Assembly: GCF_017813365.1 (NCBI RefSeq)
Contig: NZ_JAGIZA010000006.1
Span: 1-64,000, forward strand
Origin: Roseomonas indoligenes
GTDB lineage: Bacteria; Pseudomonadota; Alphaproteobacteria; Acetobacterales; Acetobacteraceae
Length of the DNA stretch: 64,000 nucleotides
Direction of reading: 5' to 3'
The position numbers and the translations under genes were made by a program. The notes under the pieces were generated by a model, which saw only the letters and a list, made by a program, of their open reading frames with translations, was not told the origin of the DNA and did no database searches. Of the stretch, positions 46,226 through 55,347 are shown one piece after another; within the stretch, counting starts at the first letter, position 1; the number at the start of each line of letters is the position of its first letter.

Positions 46226-47833
46226 TCAGACCGGCAGCTCGCGCGGGCGGCGCGCGCGGTACCACCAGGAGACGAGCAGGCGGACGAGGGTGGTGGCGGT
46301 CCACATCTGCACGATCGTGCCGATGGCGACGGTCACGGCGAAACCCTTGATGGTGCCGGAGCCGAAGACATAGAGGCAGACCATGGCGATGAGGTTCGTC
46401 AGGTTGCTGTCCATGATGGTGCCGGAAGCCTTGGTGAAGCCCGCCTCCAGCGCCTGGATCGGCGTGCGCCCGGCCTTCGTCTCCTCCCGGATGCGCTCGT
46501 TGATGAGGATGTTCGCGTCCAGCGCGGTGCCAAGCGTCAGCACGATGCCCGCGATGCCCGGCAGGGTCAGCGTGGCCTGCAGCAGCGACAGGGCGGCCGC
46601 CATCAGCATGATGTTCACGAGCAGGGCGACGTTGGCGAACCATCCCAGCAGCCCGTAGGCGAAGCCCATGTAGAGGAAGACGAACAGTGCCCCGGCCGCG
46701 AGGGAGATCATGCCCGCCCGGATGGCGTCCGCCCCCAGCTCGGGCCCCACTGTCCGCTCCTCCACCACCGTCAGCGGCGCGGGCAGGGCGCCGGCGCGCA
46801 GCAGCACGGCCACGTCATTCGCGGTGCGGGCGTTGAAGCTGCCGCTGATCTGGCCGCTGCCGCCGATGATCGGCTCCCGGATGACCGGCGCGGTGATCAC
46901 CTTGTCGTCCAGCACGATGGCGAAGGGCCGGCCGACATTCTGGCGCGTCACGTCCGCGAAGCGGCGGGTGCCGACGGAATCGAAGGTGAAGTTCACCACC
47001 CACTCGCCATTGCGGCTGTCCTGGCCCGCGCGGGCGTCGGAGAGGTTGGCGCCGTCCACCTCCACGCGGCGGCGCACGGCGTAGCGCTCGGCCGGCAAGC
47101 CCTGCCGCGCCTCGCCCTGCAGGAACTGCACGCCGGGCGGGGGGGCGCCGGTGCCGTTCGGGTTCGCATTCTCGTCCAGGAGGTGGAAGGTCATGCGGGC
47201 GGTGCGGCCCAGCAGGTCCTTGATCCGGTTCGGATCCTCCACGCCCGGCAGCTGCACGAGGATGCGGCTCTGCCCCTGCCGCGCGATCAGCGCCTCGGAG
47301 ACGCCGGTCTCGTCGATGCGGCGCCGCACGATCTCCAGCGACTGCTCCACCGCGCCACCGGCCCGCGCCACCAGCGCGGCGTCGGAGAGGGTGGCGGTCA
47401 CGGTGCCGTCCGGGGCAGTGGCCACGGCGATGTCCGGCTCGGTCGCGCCGGTGGCGGAGCCGCGGACGGGCACGGGGTTCGCCAGTTCGCGGAGTGCGGC
47501 GGCCGCCGCCTCGGCCTGGGCCGGGTCGCGCACGCGGAAGGAGAGGCGGCGGTTGTTCGGGTCACCGGCCAGGTTCATGTAGCCGATATTCGCCGTGCGC
47601 AGCCGGGTCCGGGCACCGTCCACCAGGCTCTCCACCCGTTCCCGCACCACGGCGTTCATGTCCACCTCCAGCAGGAGGTAGGATCCGCCGCGCAGGTCCA
47701 GCCCGAGGGAGATCTGCCGCGCCGCCCAGGACGGCAGGGCCGAGCGGGGCAGGAGGTTCGGAACGCAGAGAAGCAGGCCCAGGGCGATGACGCCCAGGAT
47801 CGCGGCGACCTTCCACCGCGCGAAATACAGCAT
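46226..47833 (-). CDS. secD: protein translocase subunit SecD
   Basis: A 535-residue subunit with an N-terminal helix, the D1 motif LGLDLRGGSYLLLEVD, a large periplasmic domain, and the helices around LGTALDANILINERIREE. It pairs with the SecF gene that follows 14 bp later. yajC, often upstream of secD, is not in the window. Confidence 0.97.
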   Translation of the reverse strand: MLYFARWKVAAILGVIALGLLLCVPNLLPRSALPSWAARQISLGLDLRGGSYLLLEVDMNAVVRERVESLVDGARTRLRTANIGYMNLAGDPNNRRLSFRVRDPAQAEAAAAALRELANPVPVRGSATGATEPDIAVATAPDGTVTATLSDAALVARAGGAVEQSLEIVRRRIDETGVSEALIARQGQSRILVQLPGVEDPNRIKDLLGRTARMTFHLLDENANPNGTGAPPPGVQFLQGEARQGLPAERYAVRRRVEVDGANLSDARAGQDSRNGEWVVNFTFDSVGTRRFADVTRQNVGRPFAIVLDDKVITAPVIREPIIGGSGQISGSFNARTANDVAVLLRAGALPAPLTVVEERTVGPELGADAIRAGMISLAAGALFVFLYMGFAYGLLGWFANVALLVNIMLMAAALSLLQATLTLPGIAGIVLTLGTALDANILINERIREETKAGRTPIQALEAGFTKASGTIMDSNLTNLIAMVCLYVFGSGTIKGFAVTVAIGTIVQMWTATTLVRLLVSWWYRARRPRELPV

Positions 47834-47967
47834 GGCCGGTTGGGCCCCCGTGAAAAACTGGCAATCTGCCCTGGAAACAGGCGCGGAACATGCGGCCCGG
47901 CCGCCCCCGATGCAACCCTTGCTAGGTTTTGCTACAGCCCGCCCGGTTTCGAAGGGATTACGGGTCC

Positions 47968-48951
47968 ATGCGTCTTCGGTTGGGCATCCTGGGGGCCGGG
48001 CATTTCGGCCGGTTCCACGCGCTGAAGGCCGCCAAGGCGCCGCGCTTCGAGTTCATCGGCCTGCACGACGCCGATCCGGCCCGTGCCGCCCTGGTCGCGG
48101 GGGAGGCGGGCTGCCCCGCGCTCCCGGCCGAGGCGGTGATCGCGGCCGCGGACGCCGTGATCGTCGCCGCCCCGACCGCCTTCCATCACGGCCTGGCCCA
48201 TGCCGCCCTCTCCGCCGGCAAGCACGTGCTGGTGGAGAAGCCGATCGCCGCGACTCTGGAGCAGGCTGACGACCTCGTCGCGCTCGCCAGGGCCAAGGGT
48301 GTGGTGCTGCAGGTCGGGCAGCTCGAGCGCTTCTCCGGCGGCATGCGGGCCCTCCGCGCCGAGGGCGGGCTCGCCGCCCGGGTCGGACGGCCCCTCTACA
48401 TGGAGGCGATCCGCATCGCCCCCTTCCGCCCGCGCAGCCTCGATGTCTCCGTGGTGCTGGACCTGATGATCCACGACCTGGACCTGGCCCTGACGCTCGC
48501 CGGCAGCCCGCTAGTGGGGGTCGACGCCGTGGGCTCCGCCATCCTTTCCCCTACCATCGACATCGCCAATGCCCGGCTGCGCTTCGGCAATGGGGCGGTG
48601 GCCACCATCACCGCCAGCCGCGTTTCCCTGCATATGGAGCGCCGCCTGCGCCTCTTCGGCGATGCCGGCTACCTGAACCTGGACCACCTGAAGCGGGAGA
48701 TGTTCTGGGTCCGCCGGGGCGAGGGGGCGCCGCTGGAGCAAATCCCCGAGCACGGCCTTTCCCAGGCCACCTGGGCCGAGAGCGACAGCCTGGAGGCCGA
48801 GCACGCCAGCTTCGCCGCCGCCTGCCTGGATCGCGCCCCGATCGAGGCCGATGGCGCGGCCGGCCGGGCCGCGCTGGACGCGGCGCTTCGGGTGGAGGCG
48901 GCCGTGAAGGCCTCCCTGGCCGCGACCGGAGCGGGCCACTGGATGGCGTGA
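47968..48951 (+). CDS. Gfo/Idh/MocA-family oxidoreductase
   Basis: A 327-residue NAD(P)-dependent enzyme with the Rossmann motif GILGAGHFGRFHA and the family signature HVLVEKPIAAT, where Lys of EKP is catalytic. The C-terminal part includes DLMIHDLDLAL, which places the second His/Asp site. Members oxidise sugars, inositols or related polyols. It is divergent from secD. A start at 47968 is used; substrate unknown. Confidence 0.9.
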   Translation: MRLRLGILGAGHFGRFHALKAAKAPRFEFIGLHDADPARAALVAGEAGCPALPAEAVIAAADAVIVAAPTAFHHGLAHAALSAGKHVLVEKPIAATLEQADDLVALARAKGVVLQVGQLERFSGGMRALRAEGGLAARVGRPLYMEAIRIAPFRPRSLDVSVVLDLMIHDLDLALTLAGSPLVGVDAVGSAILSPTIDIANARLRFGNGAVATITASRVSLHMERRLRLFGDAGYLNLDHLKREMFWVRRGEGAPLEQIPEHGLSQATWAESDSLEAEHASFAAACLDRAPIEADGAAGRAALDAALRVEAAVKASLAATGAGHWMA

Positions 48952-49052
48952 ACGGGACGAGGCGTCCCGAGATCGCGGGTTGAGAGGAGCGGGCAGGGGC
49001 TGTCCGCCCCCGCGCCGTGTGCCGACGAGGCCGGAGGGCATGGCCCGGCTTG

Positions 49053-49071
49053 AATACCCTACCCCCCTATT
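49053..49071. promoter_or_regulatory. candidate RcnR operator
   Basis: AATACCCTACCCCCCTATT has AATA/TATT arms around a C-tract, the pattern bound by CsoR/RcnR-family repressors. It lies 15 bp before the rcnR start, placed to repress rcnR-rcnA. Confidence 0.7.
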
Positions 49072-49085
49072 CCACCTGACCGGGG

Positions 49086-49364
49086 ATGACCCACACCGTC
49101 CAGCATAAGCAAAGGCTTCTTGCCCGCGTGCGCCGCATTCGCGGGCAGATGGAGGCGGTCGAGCGAGCCCTGGAGAGCGAGGCGGGGTGCGAGCGGATCA
49201 TGCAGCTGATCGCCGCCGTCCGCGGGGCAACGGCCGGGCTGATGGCCGAGGTGGTCGAGGACCACGTCCTTCACCACCTCGTGGACCCGGAAAAGCACCC
49301 GGGCGCCCTGAACGAGGAGGCCGCCGAGCAACTGCTCGACCTCGTCCGCACCTACCTGAAATAG
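49086..49364 (+). CDS. rcnR: RcnR nickel/cobalt-responsive repressor
   Basis: A 92-residue CsoR-family helical repressor. The metal ligands of E. coli RcnR, His3, Cys35, His60 and His64, are all present at the same positions (MTHTV start, EAGC, EDHVLHH). This ligand set marks the Ni/Co branch and excludes formaldehyde-sensing FrmR or Cu-sensing CsoR. Repression is relieved on metal binding. rcnA starts 9 bp downstream. Confidence 0.93.
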   Translation: MTHTVQHKQRLLARVRRIRGQMEAVERALESEAGCERIMQLIAAVRGATAGLMAEVVEDHVLHHLVDPEKHPGALNEEAAEQLLDLVRTYLK

Positions 49365-49373
49365 GACAGGCCG

Positions 49374-50471
49374 ATGACGTCCTTTGCCGAACTGCTCCAG
49401 CAGGGCGCGTCCCACGCCTGGCTGTTCATCCCCTCCGCCATCCTGCTCGGTGCCTTGCACGGTCTGGAGCCCGGTCATTCCAAGACGATGATGGCGGCCT
49501 TCATCGTCGCGGTCCGGGGCAGCGTGTCCCAGGCCGTCCTGCTCGGCCTCTCGGCGGCGCTGTCGCACACCTTCATCGTCTGGGTGGTGGCGCTGGTCGG
49601 CCTGCACTACGCCGGCCGCTTCGACGTGCAGACCTCCGAGCCCTATTTCCAGCTCGCCTCGGCCGTCATCGTGATCGGCGTCGCGGCCTGGATGCTCTGG
49701 CGCAGCTGGCGCGACGAGCATGACCACGACCATGACCACCACCACGACGAAACCCGCCGCATCGACACCGGCCATGGCGTGATGGCGCTCGAAGTGTTCG
49801 AGGACGGGGTTCCGCCGCGCTGGCGCTTGCGCTTCGAGGGCGGCAAGGGCTGGCGTGCGGAGGAGGTGACGGTCGAAACCATCCGCGAAGATGGCGCACG
49901 GCAGGCCTTCGCCTTCGCCGACCGCGGGAGCTACCTCGAATCCCTCCAGGAGATCCCCGAGCCGCACGCCTTCGACGCGCGGGTGCGCCTCGCCCATGGC
50001 GGGCACGCCCACGAGTACGACCTTGCCTTCCATGAGCACGCGCACGGCCATGAGGGGCTGTATGTCCCGGCCGACGGATTGCAGGACGCCCATTCCCGGG
50101 CCCATGCGGATGAGATCCGGCGCCGCTTCACCGGTCGCCAAGTCACGACCGGCCAGATCGTCCTCTTCGGCCTGACAGGTGGCCTCATTCCTTGCCCGGC
50201 GGCCATCACCATCCTGCTGCTCTGCCTGCAGCTGCAGCAGTTCAGCCTTGGCGCGACCCTGGTGGCCTGCTTCTCGGTCGGCCTGGCCGTGGTGATGGTC
50301 TCCGTCGGCGTCGCGGCCGCCATCGGCATGCGCCACGCGGAGCGCCGCTGGTCAGGCCTGTTCGACGGGGTCGCCCGGCGCGCGCCCTATGTCTCGGCCG
50401 CGCTCATCCTGCTCGTCGGGCTCTATATCGGCTGGAGCGGCTGGGCGGCCCTTCCGCGTGGCGGCCTTTAG
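49374..50471 (+). CDS. rcnA: RcnA nickel/cobalt efflux protein
   Basis: A 365-residue NicO-family exporter with about six helices, including the conserved LGALHGLEPGHSKTMMAAF and GGLIPCPAAITILLLCL. A cytosolic His-rich loop (DEHDHDHDHHHDE, near residue 120) probably collects metal. It is longer than E. coli RcnA (274 aa) because of the extra loop of about 100 residues after the His run. Its repressor RcnR is just upstream. Confidence 0.94.
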   Translation: MTSFAELLQQGASHAWLFIPSAILLGALHGLEPGHSKTMMAAFIVAVRGSVSQAVLLGLSAALSHTFIVWVVALVGLHYAGRFDVQTSEPYFQLASAVIVIGVAAWMLWRSWRDEHDHDHDHHHDETRRIDTGHGVMALEVFEDGVPPRWRLRFEGGKGWRAEEVTVETIREDGARQAFAFADRGSYLESLQEIPEPHAFDARVRLAHGGHAHEYDLAFHEHAHGHEGLYVPADGLQDAHSRAHADEIRRRFTGRQVTTGQIVLFGLTGGLIPCPAAITILLLCLQLQQFSLGATLVACFSVGLAVVMVSVGVAAAIGMRHAERRWSGLFDGVARRAPYVSAALILLVGLYIGWSGWAALPRGGL

Positions 50472-50480
50472 GCGGGTGAC

Positions 50481-51245
50481 CTAGGCCGCCGCCTTCTGCC
50501 CGAAGACCCGGGCGCAGAACTCCGGATAGGTCTCGAGCATTTCCTCGCAGACCGGCCCGCGCAGAAGGGCGAGCTCATCCGGCGTCGGGTCGGGGGTGGC
50601 GGGCACCGCCTCCGGCACGTCGAAGTCGAACCCTGTCTGCGAGCGGATGCTCTCCACGCTCTCTCCGGGATGAACGCTCTCCAGCGTGAATCTTGCCCGG
50701 TCCGGGTTGAAGCGGAACACGCAGCGGCCCGTCACGAGCGCCTGGGCGGTGCCCCTCCGGAATACCTCCGGCGGCGTAACCCCGGCCGCGGAGACGATGT
50801 CCACCTTCTGCACCAGCACGCGGGGTGAATGCTCCTCCCGGAACAGGATGGTGCGCGGCGTCATCAGGTACATGAAGGCGCTGCCGAAGCTGCCGGGAAA
50901 GCGCACGCCCTGGCCCGGCCATTCCCCGGTGCCGATCAGGTTGATGTTCGCCCGCCCGTCGATCTGCCCCCCACCGAGGAAGAACAGGTCGATCCGCCCC
51001 TGGCCCGTCAGGTCGAACAGCTCGCGGGACCCTTCCGTGAAGGGGTTGCCGCTGCGCTTGTGCAGCAGGGAGAGGCGCACTGAATGCCCAGACTTCGCCA
51101 CCAGCCAGCAGGCGGCTGCCGGAATGGGGGATGCCGCGCCGACCGCGATGTGCCGCACCGGCGGCGCGGAAGGATCGAGGATGAGGCGGGCGAGGGCGGT
51201 CGCCAGCCGCTCCTCCGGCTGAACGCCACCGTCCGGGGGGCTCAT
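50481..51245 (-). CDS. CoA-transferase subunit B (glutaconate-CoA transferase-like)
   Basis: A 254-residue beta subunit of the family I CoA-transferase/IpdB-like group. Recognisable parts are DLFFLGGGQIDGRANINLIG and FPGSFGSAFMYLMTPRTILF. It partners the alpha subunit that overlaps it by 4 bp. In IpdAB-type members the activity is CoA hydrolysis or ring opening rather than transfer; the substrate here is unknown. Confidence 0.85.
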   Translation of the reverse strand: MSPPDGGVQPEERLATALARLILDPSAPPVRHIAVGAASPIPAAACWLVAKSGHSVRLSLLHKRSGNPFTEGSRELFDLTGQGRIDLFFLGGGQIDGRANINLIGTGEWPGQGVRFPGSFGSAFMYLMTPRTILFREEHSPRVLVQKVDIVSAAGVTPPEVFRRGTAQALVTGRCVFRFNPDRARFTLESVHPGESVESIRSQTGFDFDVPEAVPATPDPTPDELALLRGPVCEEMLETYPEFCARVFGQKAAA

Positions 51246-52069
51246 TCCGCCGCCACCTGCGCGGTGTGGCCGAAGACGTGCTCCTCCACCCAGGCGCGGA
51301 ATCCCTCCTCCGTCCGCGCGGCGCGGGCATAGGCGGCCACATAGGCGGCATCGAAGCCGTACTCGTCCAGCAGGGCGACGGGATGGGCGCCGCGCTCCGC
51401 CACGGCGAAGGCCTCCACATAGGTGGCAGAGATGGTGCCGGGCGCCAGGCGCTCATCCTCCAGCATGTTGCCGGGCACCACGCGCTCCACCGTCACCAGC
51501 AGCTTGCGGGAGGCATGGGCGAGGGTGGCGCATTCCCGCCGCCGCCCTACCCAGACATTCCCCGCCTCATCCGCCATCACCGCGTGCACCGCGGCGGTGT
51601 CCGGGTGCAGGGCGGGCAGGATCAGGATCGGGTCCGGCCGGTCGGAGAGCGGGTTCTGCACCACCCGCCAATCCGGCCGGTGGGCGATGATGTCGCTGCC
51701 GATCACGCCCCGCAGCGGCATGAAGGGCACGCCCTTCTCCGCGGCCTGGAGCATGGTGTGGATGGCCGGGCAGGTCGCGTCCCTTACCGTGATCGCGCCG
51801 GCCTTCACGGCGGCCGAGAAGCGTGGCGCGAAGCCCGCCTCCCCGAGAGAGACGGCGCTCGTCTGCACCTCCGCCACACATCCCGCACCGATCAGCAGGT
51901 CCGTCGCGAAGCCGGAGACGGGGACGCCCAGCAGGCGCAACCCTTTCGCGTCCCGCCGCACCAGCGCCTTGGCCAGCGCGACCGAGGGCAGGGAATTATC
52001 CGGCGGCAGCGCGAGGAGCGCGCCGTCCGGCACAGCCTCGGCCAGGGCCTCCAGGCTCACTCTTGTCAT
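51242..52069 (-). CDS. CoA-transferase subunit A (glutaconate-CoA transferase-like)
   Basis: A 275-residue alpha subunit. LRLLGVPVSGFATDLLIGAG, VPFMPLRGVIGSDIIAHRPD and LPALHPDTAAVHA are features of the CatI/GctA/IpdA family. It is the first gene of a two-gene operon with the beta subunit. No acyl-CoA or ring-cleavage genes flank it, so the pathway is not evident. Confidence 0.87.
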   Translation of the reverse strand: MTRVSLEALAEAVPDGALLALPPDNSLPSVALAKALVRRDAKGLRLLGVPVSGFATDLLIGAGCVAEVQTSAVSLGEAGFAPRFSAAVKAGAITVRDATCPAIHTMLQAAEKGVPFMPLRGVIGSDIIAHRPDWRVVQNPLSDRPDPILILPALHPDTAAVHAVMADEAGNVWVGRRRECATLAHASRKLLVTVERVVPGNMLEDERLAPGTISATYVEAFAVAERGAHPVALLDEYGFDAAYVAAYARAARTEEGFRAWVEEHVFGHTAQVAAE

Positions 52070-52133
52070 GGCGGTTCCTCCGGAGGGAAAGGCTAGGCCG
52101 GGCGCCGCGGGAAGGGGAGGGGGGCCGCCCGGC

Positions 52134-52442
52134 TCAGCCGAGCTTCTTGAGGTCCTCGACCCGGATCGGCCCCCCCGCGCCGGAGAAGGTCAGCGGCGCG
52201 CTGCCGCTCCCGTCCTGCGACACGCCGGTGATCCGGTGGTCGCCGCTGTCGTAAAGGGTAACCTTCCCATCCTCCTCTACCGCCACGCGCCGCTTCTCCG
52301 GAAAGGTGGCGTAGCGCAGACCGTTCCCGCCGCCGCTGGAGCCGGGCTGGCCGAGCTCGGACGGCCACCAGGGCGCCTCCGCCTTCATCGGCTTCATCGG
52401 TTCCATGGGCTTCATGGGTTCCATCGGCTTCATCGGTTCCAT
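52134..52442 (-). CDS. small protein with EPMKPM repeats
   Basis: A 102-residue protein. Residues 1-20 are three tandem copies of MEPMKP followed by MK, then a compact region (LRYATFPEKRRVAVEED, VTLYDSGDHRITGVSQDG, FSGAGGPIRVEDLKKL) that looks like a small beta-rich domain. GGAAAG precedes the ATG at 52442. The repeats are Met-rich and could bind metal. No known family assigned. Confidence 0.7.
   Translation of the reverse strand: MEPMKPMEPMKPMEPMKPMKAEAPWWPSELGQPGSSGGGNGLRYATFPEKRRVAVEEDGKVTLYDSGDHRITGVSQDGSGSAPLTFSGAGGPIRVEDLKKLG
52383..52442 (-). repeat. 18-bp in-frame tandem repeat (Met-Pro-rich)
   Basis: About three copies of an 18-bp unit (coding ATGGAACCGATGAAGCCG) encode MEPMKP within the gene at 52134-52442. 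Copies differ by a few silent bases, showing selection for the peptide or an older duplication. Confidence 0.85.
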
Positions 52443-52521
52443 CGCGCGGTGCTTTCCAGGGGTGGCGCGGTTGGAACGGTGTGGCCGCCGCAAGGCTTCG
52501 CGCGCGCTGGAAGCCTTCCCC

Positions 52522-53745
52522 TCAGCCGAAAGGGCTGGAATCCAGCGCGGCCAGCGCCGCCCAGCCATTCGCCGCCAGATGCCCCCGGGCCGGATAGAGG
52601 AAGTCCGCCACTCCCGGCCGCAGCCCCGTGCCGAGCCCCGTTGTCAGCCAGGGCACGCTCGCGGCCGCGATCCACCCATCCGCCCGGCGATGGCGCGCGA
52701 TGGTGGCCGCCATGCGCTCCGCCTGGGCCTCCCGCCCGAGGCGACGCATCATCAGCACGGCCTGGGCCGTGCCCTCGAGCCAGATGCCGTCGCGGTCGTC
52801 GTTGAAATCCAGCCCTTCCATCTCCTCGGACGGTGCTCCGGCGGGCAGGCCGTGCCGCGTCAGCACCCAGTCCAGCGCCGCCCGGAAACCCGCCCCGGGC
52901 CAGGCAAGGGCAGGCCAGAGATTGGCGTCCAGCGCGCTGCCCCCGTTCACCCCACCCTCCGGCGTCAGTCCCATGGCGAAGCGCCCCTGGGCCGGCAGCC
53001 ACATGGACCGGACGAAGTCCGCCGCATGCGCCGCCGCCTCCGTCCGCCCCAGGCGCGCGAAGGCGATGGCAAGATCCAGGTTCTGCTCCGTGCTTACCCA
53101 GGGCAGGGGATCGGGCGCGGGCTCGTGCCCGATCGTGCCGCCCCGAAAGCCGGCCGGCGCGCGCAGCCCTTCCAGCCAGTCGGCTGCCCGCTCCGCCGCG
53201 CGGCGGAAGGGCGGATCGCCCAGTGCGGTCCAGAGCAGCACGGCGAAGGCCAGCGGTCCCGCGGCGCTGCCGGCCTGGTAGCCGTCCTCAAGCCACATGC
53301 CGCGCGCCGCGTCCCACCAGCCCGGGGGCCGGACGCTGCGCGGTGCCTCCGGTACGATGCGGCCCGCCGCATAGGCGTTCCGAAGGCGCCCGTCGGACCA
53401 GTAACGATCCTGCTCCTGCGCCAGGCGCAGCGCCTCCGCGATCCGGGAGGCCAGGGGACGTTCCCCGCCGGCCAGAAGGGCCAGCCCGGCCAGGGCATTG
53501 TCGTAGGTGAAGGCCACCTCGGCATGGACGCGGTCGAAGGTCCCCCGCCCCTCCGTGGTGAAGGATTTCAGCAGCACCGGTCCCTCGGCGGTCGCTAGGG
53601 CCGCACGGATGGGGGCCAGGGCGTCCCGGGCCAGTGACGCCCAGGGCGCAGCCGCAGCGCGGGCGGGCGCGGCCGCAAGGGGCGCGGCCAGCAAGGCGCG
53701 GCGCGGCATGGACAGGGACATCCGGGCGCCTCCGGGCGTGTTCAT
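52522..53745 (-). CDS. exported alpha-toroid (six-hairpin-like) protein
   Basis: A 407-residue protein with a twin-arginine-like signal (SMPRRALLAAPLAAAPARA). The mature chain repeats Trp- and Ala-rich helix pairs, including FTYDNALAGLALLAGG, STEQNLDLAIAFARLG, GSALDANLWPALAWPG and GIWLEGTAQAVLMMRRLG. This resembles (alpha/alpha)-barrel glycoside hydrolase folds. Catalytic residues cannot be assigned. Role unknown; it may act on a periplasmic or surface polysaccharide. ATG 53745 or 53721. Confidence 0.75.
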   Translation of the reverse strand: MNTPGGARMSLSMPRRALLAAPLAAAPARAAAAPWASLARDALAPIRAALATAEGPVLLKSFTTEGRGTFDRVHAEVAFTYDNALAGLALLAGGERPLASRIAEALRLAQEQDRYWSDGRLRNAYAAGRIVPEAPRSVRPPGWWDAARGMWLEDGYQAGSAAGPLAFAVLLWTALGDPPFRRAAERAADWLEGLRAPAGFRGGTIGHEPAPDPLPWVSTEQNLDLAIAFARLGRTEAAAHAADFVRSMWLPAQGRFAMGLTPEGGVNGGSALDANLWPALAWPGAGFRAALDWVLTRHGLPAGAPSEEMEGLDFNDDRDGIWLEGTAQAVLMMRRLGREAQAERMAATIARHRRADGWIAAASVPWLTTGLGTGLRPGVADFLYPARGHLAANGWAALAALDSSPFG

Positions 53746-53828
53746 GCCCCTCTTCTAGCACCACCCCCTGGGAAAGCGGCCCGTTCGGGTCGATACCTAG
53801 CCCTGACACCGCAGGAGTGAGTCGCCCG

Positions 53829-54323
53829 ATGGAGCCCAGCCGCCAGGAATTCCGCGATGCCATGGCCCGTCTCGGCGCCGCCGTGACCATCGTCACCACC
53901 GATGGCGAGGCCGGGCGCGTGGGCATCACCGCCAGCGCCGTGTGCAGCGTGACGGACACGCCGCCCACCCTGCTGGTCTGCATGAACCGGAACAGCAGCC
54001 TCAACCCGATCGTCCAGACGAACGGGGTGCTCTGCATCAACGTGCTGCCGGGCGCGGCGCAGGAACTGGCCAATACCTTCGCCGGCTTCACAGGCGCGGA
54101 CCAGATCGTTCGCTTCGATCAGGGGAACTGGACCACCCTCGCCACCGGCGCCCCGGTTCTGGAGGAGGCCGTGGCCGCCCTGGACTGCGTGGTGGAGGAA
54201 GTGGTGGAGAAGGGAACCCACAGCGTGGTCTTCGCCCGCGTCCAGGCCATTCGCCTTGGCGCGCCCGGGCCGGCGCTGATCTGGTTTTCCCGGAACTACC
54301 ATCCGGTGGGACTGCCGGGCTAG
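53829..54323 (+). CDS. flavin reductase family protein (RutF/HpaC-like)
   Basis: A 164-residue flavin reductase domain protein: FRDAMARLGAAVTIVTTDGE, GITASAVCSVTDTPPTLLVC, NPIVQTNGVLCINVLPG and the C-terminal LIWFSRNYHPV. Such enzymes supply reduced FMN or FAD to a partner monooxygenase. No oxygenase gene adjoins it. Start is ATG 53829. Confidence 0.9.
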   Translation: MEPSRQEFRDAMARLGAAVTIVTTDGEAGRVGITASAVCSVTDTPPTLLVCMNRNSSLNPIVQTNGVLCINVLPGAAQELANTFAGFTGADQIVRFDQGNWTTLATGAPVLEEAVAALDCVVEEVVEKGTHSVVFARVQAIRLGAPGPALIWFSRNYHPVGLPG

Positions 54324-54337
54324 AAACCGGCGGCCCT

Positions 54338-54395
54338 GGGGGAAGGAGAAGCACTTCTCCCTCCCCCTGGTCCGGGAGGCGAAGCCCCCCGGACC
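54338..54395. repeat. twin-hairpin intergenic element
   Basis: Two hairpins in tandem: 54338-54367 (13-bp arms, one mismatch, loop GCAC) and 54369-54395 (12-bp arms, one mismatch, loop GAA). They fill the gap between convergent genes and resemble the pair at 4827-4876. Likely bidirectional termination. Confidence 0.65.
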
Positions 54396-54403
54396 GTCAG
54401 CGA

Positions 54404-55303
54404 TCAGGCCGACCGCCGCTGCGACGCGAGGTAGACGAGGTCCCGCGTGCCGGTGCGCGCGCCGATGATGGCCGCGCCCGCACCGAGGATCAGGGCCGCG
54501 AAGAGCCAGAAGCCGGCGATGGCCGCCGCCTTCGCCGCCGCGTCAGCGGCCTCGCGGGCCTTCTGCTCGGTCTCCTGGGCGACGCGCTGGGCCTCGGCCT
54601 CATAGGCCTGGATGCGGTTCGCCGCCTCGGCCTCAGGAATGCCGGCCTCGGCCGCGACGAGCTGGTTCAGGCGGGTGCGGTCGTTGCCGGAAATGCCGCC
54701 ATTCGCGACCCGCTTGCTCAGAAGCTCACCGATCTCGGCGCCGCGCTGCTCCGTCGTCATCCGGGCGGGGTCGCTCGGGCCGGAGAGGGCGATGCGGGCA
54801 CGGTCAACCAGCTCCTCGGGGTTGGTGTCGGGCGCCGCGGCGCTGGCGACATGGCCCAGGCCCTGCGCGGCCCCGCCCATCACGTTGGAAAGGGCCGAGC
54901 CGGCCGTGTGGACCGCGCCCGACGCGATGGAGCCGAGAAGGACAACCGAGACGAGGCAGGAGGTGGCCCAGACCGCCGCACCGTGCAGCGTGGCGTCCGG
55001 CGCGTCGGAGGTGCCGGAGAGCCGCGCGGCCGCGTAGCCGCCAAGCGCGAGGCCGAGGAGGTTGGCGACGAGCATCCAGACGCTGCCGGCGATGCCCAGC
55101 GTGCCGGCGGTGGGCGTGTCGCGCGCCACCGCGTCCACGGTGGTGACGCCGATGGCGAAGCCGAGCACGTTCAGGGACATGCCGACGACGATGGCGATGA
55201 GGGCGCCGGCGATGATGGCCCCCCAGGAGACACGGTTGCGGAGGACGGGCGCCCCCTCCGGCATGGCAGGGGCGGTGGATGGGGTTTGGTAGGTGCCGGA
55301 CAT
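54404..55303 (-). CDS. multi-span membrane protein of unknown function
   Basis: A 299-residue protein. Helices are near residues 28-50, 70-92 and 105-130, then a cytosolic or periplasmic helical stretch of about 120 residues with EAEAANRIQAYEAEAQ, and a final helix near 270-290. No catalytic motif is seen. It has a GGCAAC-N17-CGTT element 48 bp upstream, so it is probably a member of the general stress regulon. A PhnA-like/TIGR04086-type role is possible but unproven. Confidence 0.75.
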   Translation of the reverse strand: MSGTYQTPSTAPAMPEGAPVLRNRVSWGAIIAGALIAIVVGMSLNVLGFAIGVTTVDAVARDTPTAGTLGIAGSVWMLVANLLGLALGGYAAARLSGTSDAPDATLHGAAVWATSCLVSVVLLGSIASGAVHTAGSALSNVMGGAAQGLGHVASAAAPDTNPEELVDRARIALSGPSDPARMTTEQRGAEIGELLSKRVANGGISGNDRTRLNQLVAAEAGIPEAEAANRIQAYEAEAQRVAQETEQKAREAADAAAKAAAIAGFWLFAALILGAGAAIIGARTGTRDLVYLASQRRSA

Positions 55304-55347
55304 GACTTGCGTTCCTTATCGTGGGCCCTGATGGGCCACGGTCGGGA

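Noticed and set aside
52383-52442. possible CRISPR-like repeat
   Set aside because: The units are contiguous, in frame and 18 bp without spacers; this is a coding minisatellite.
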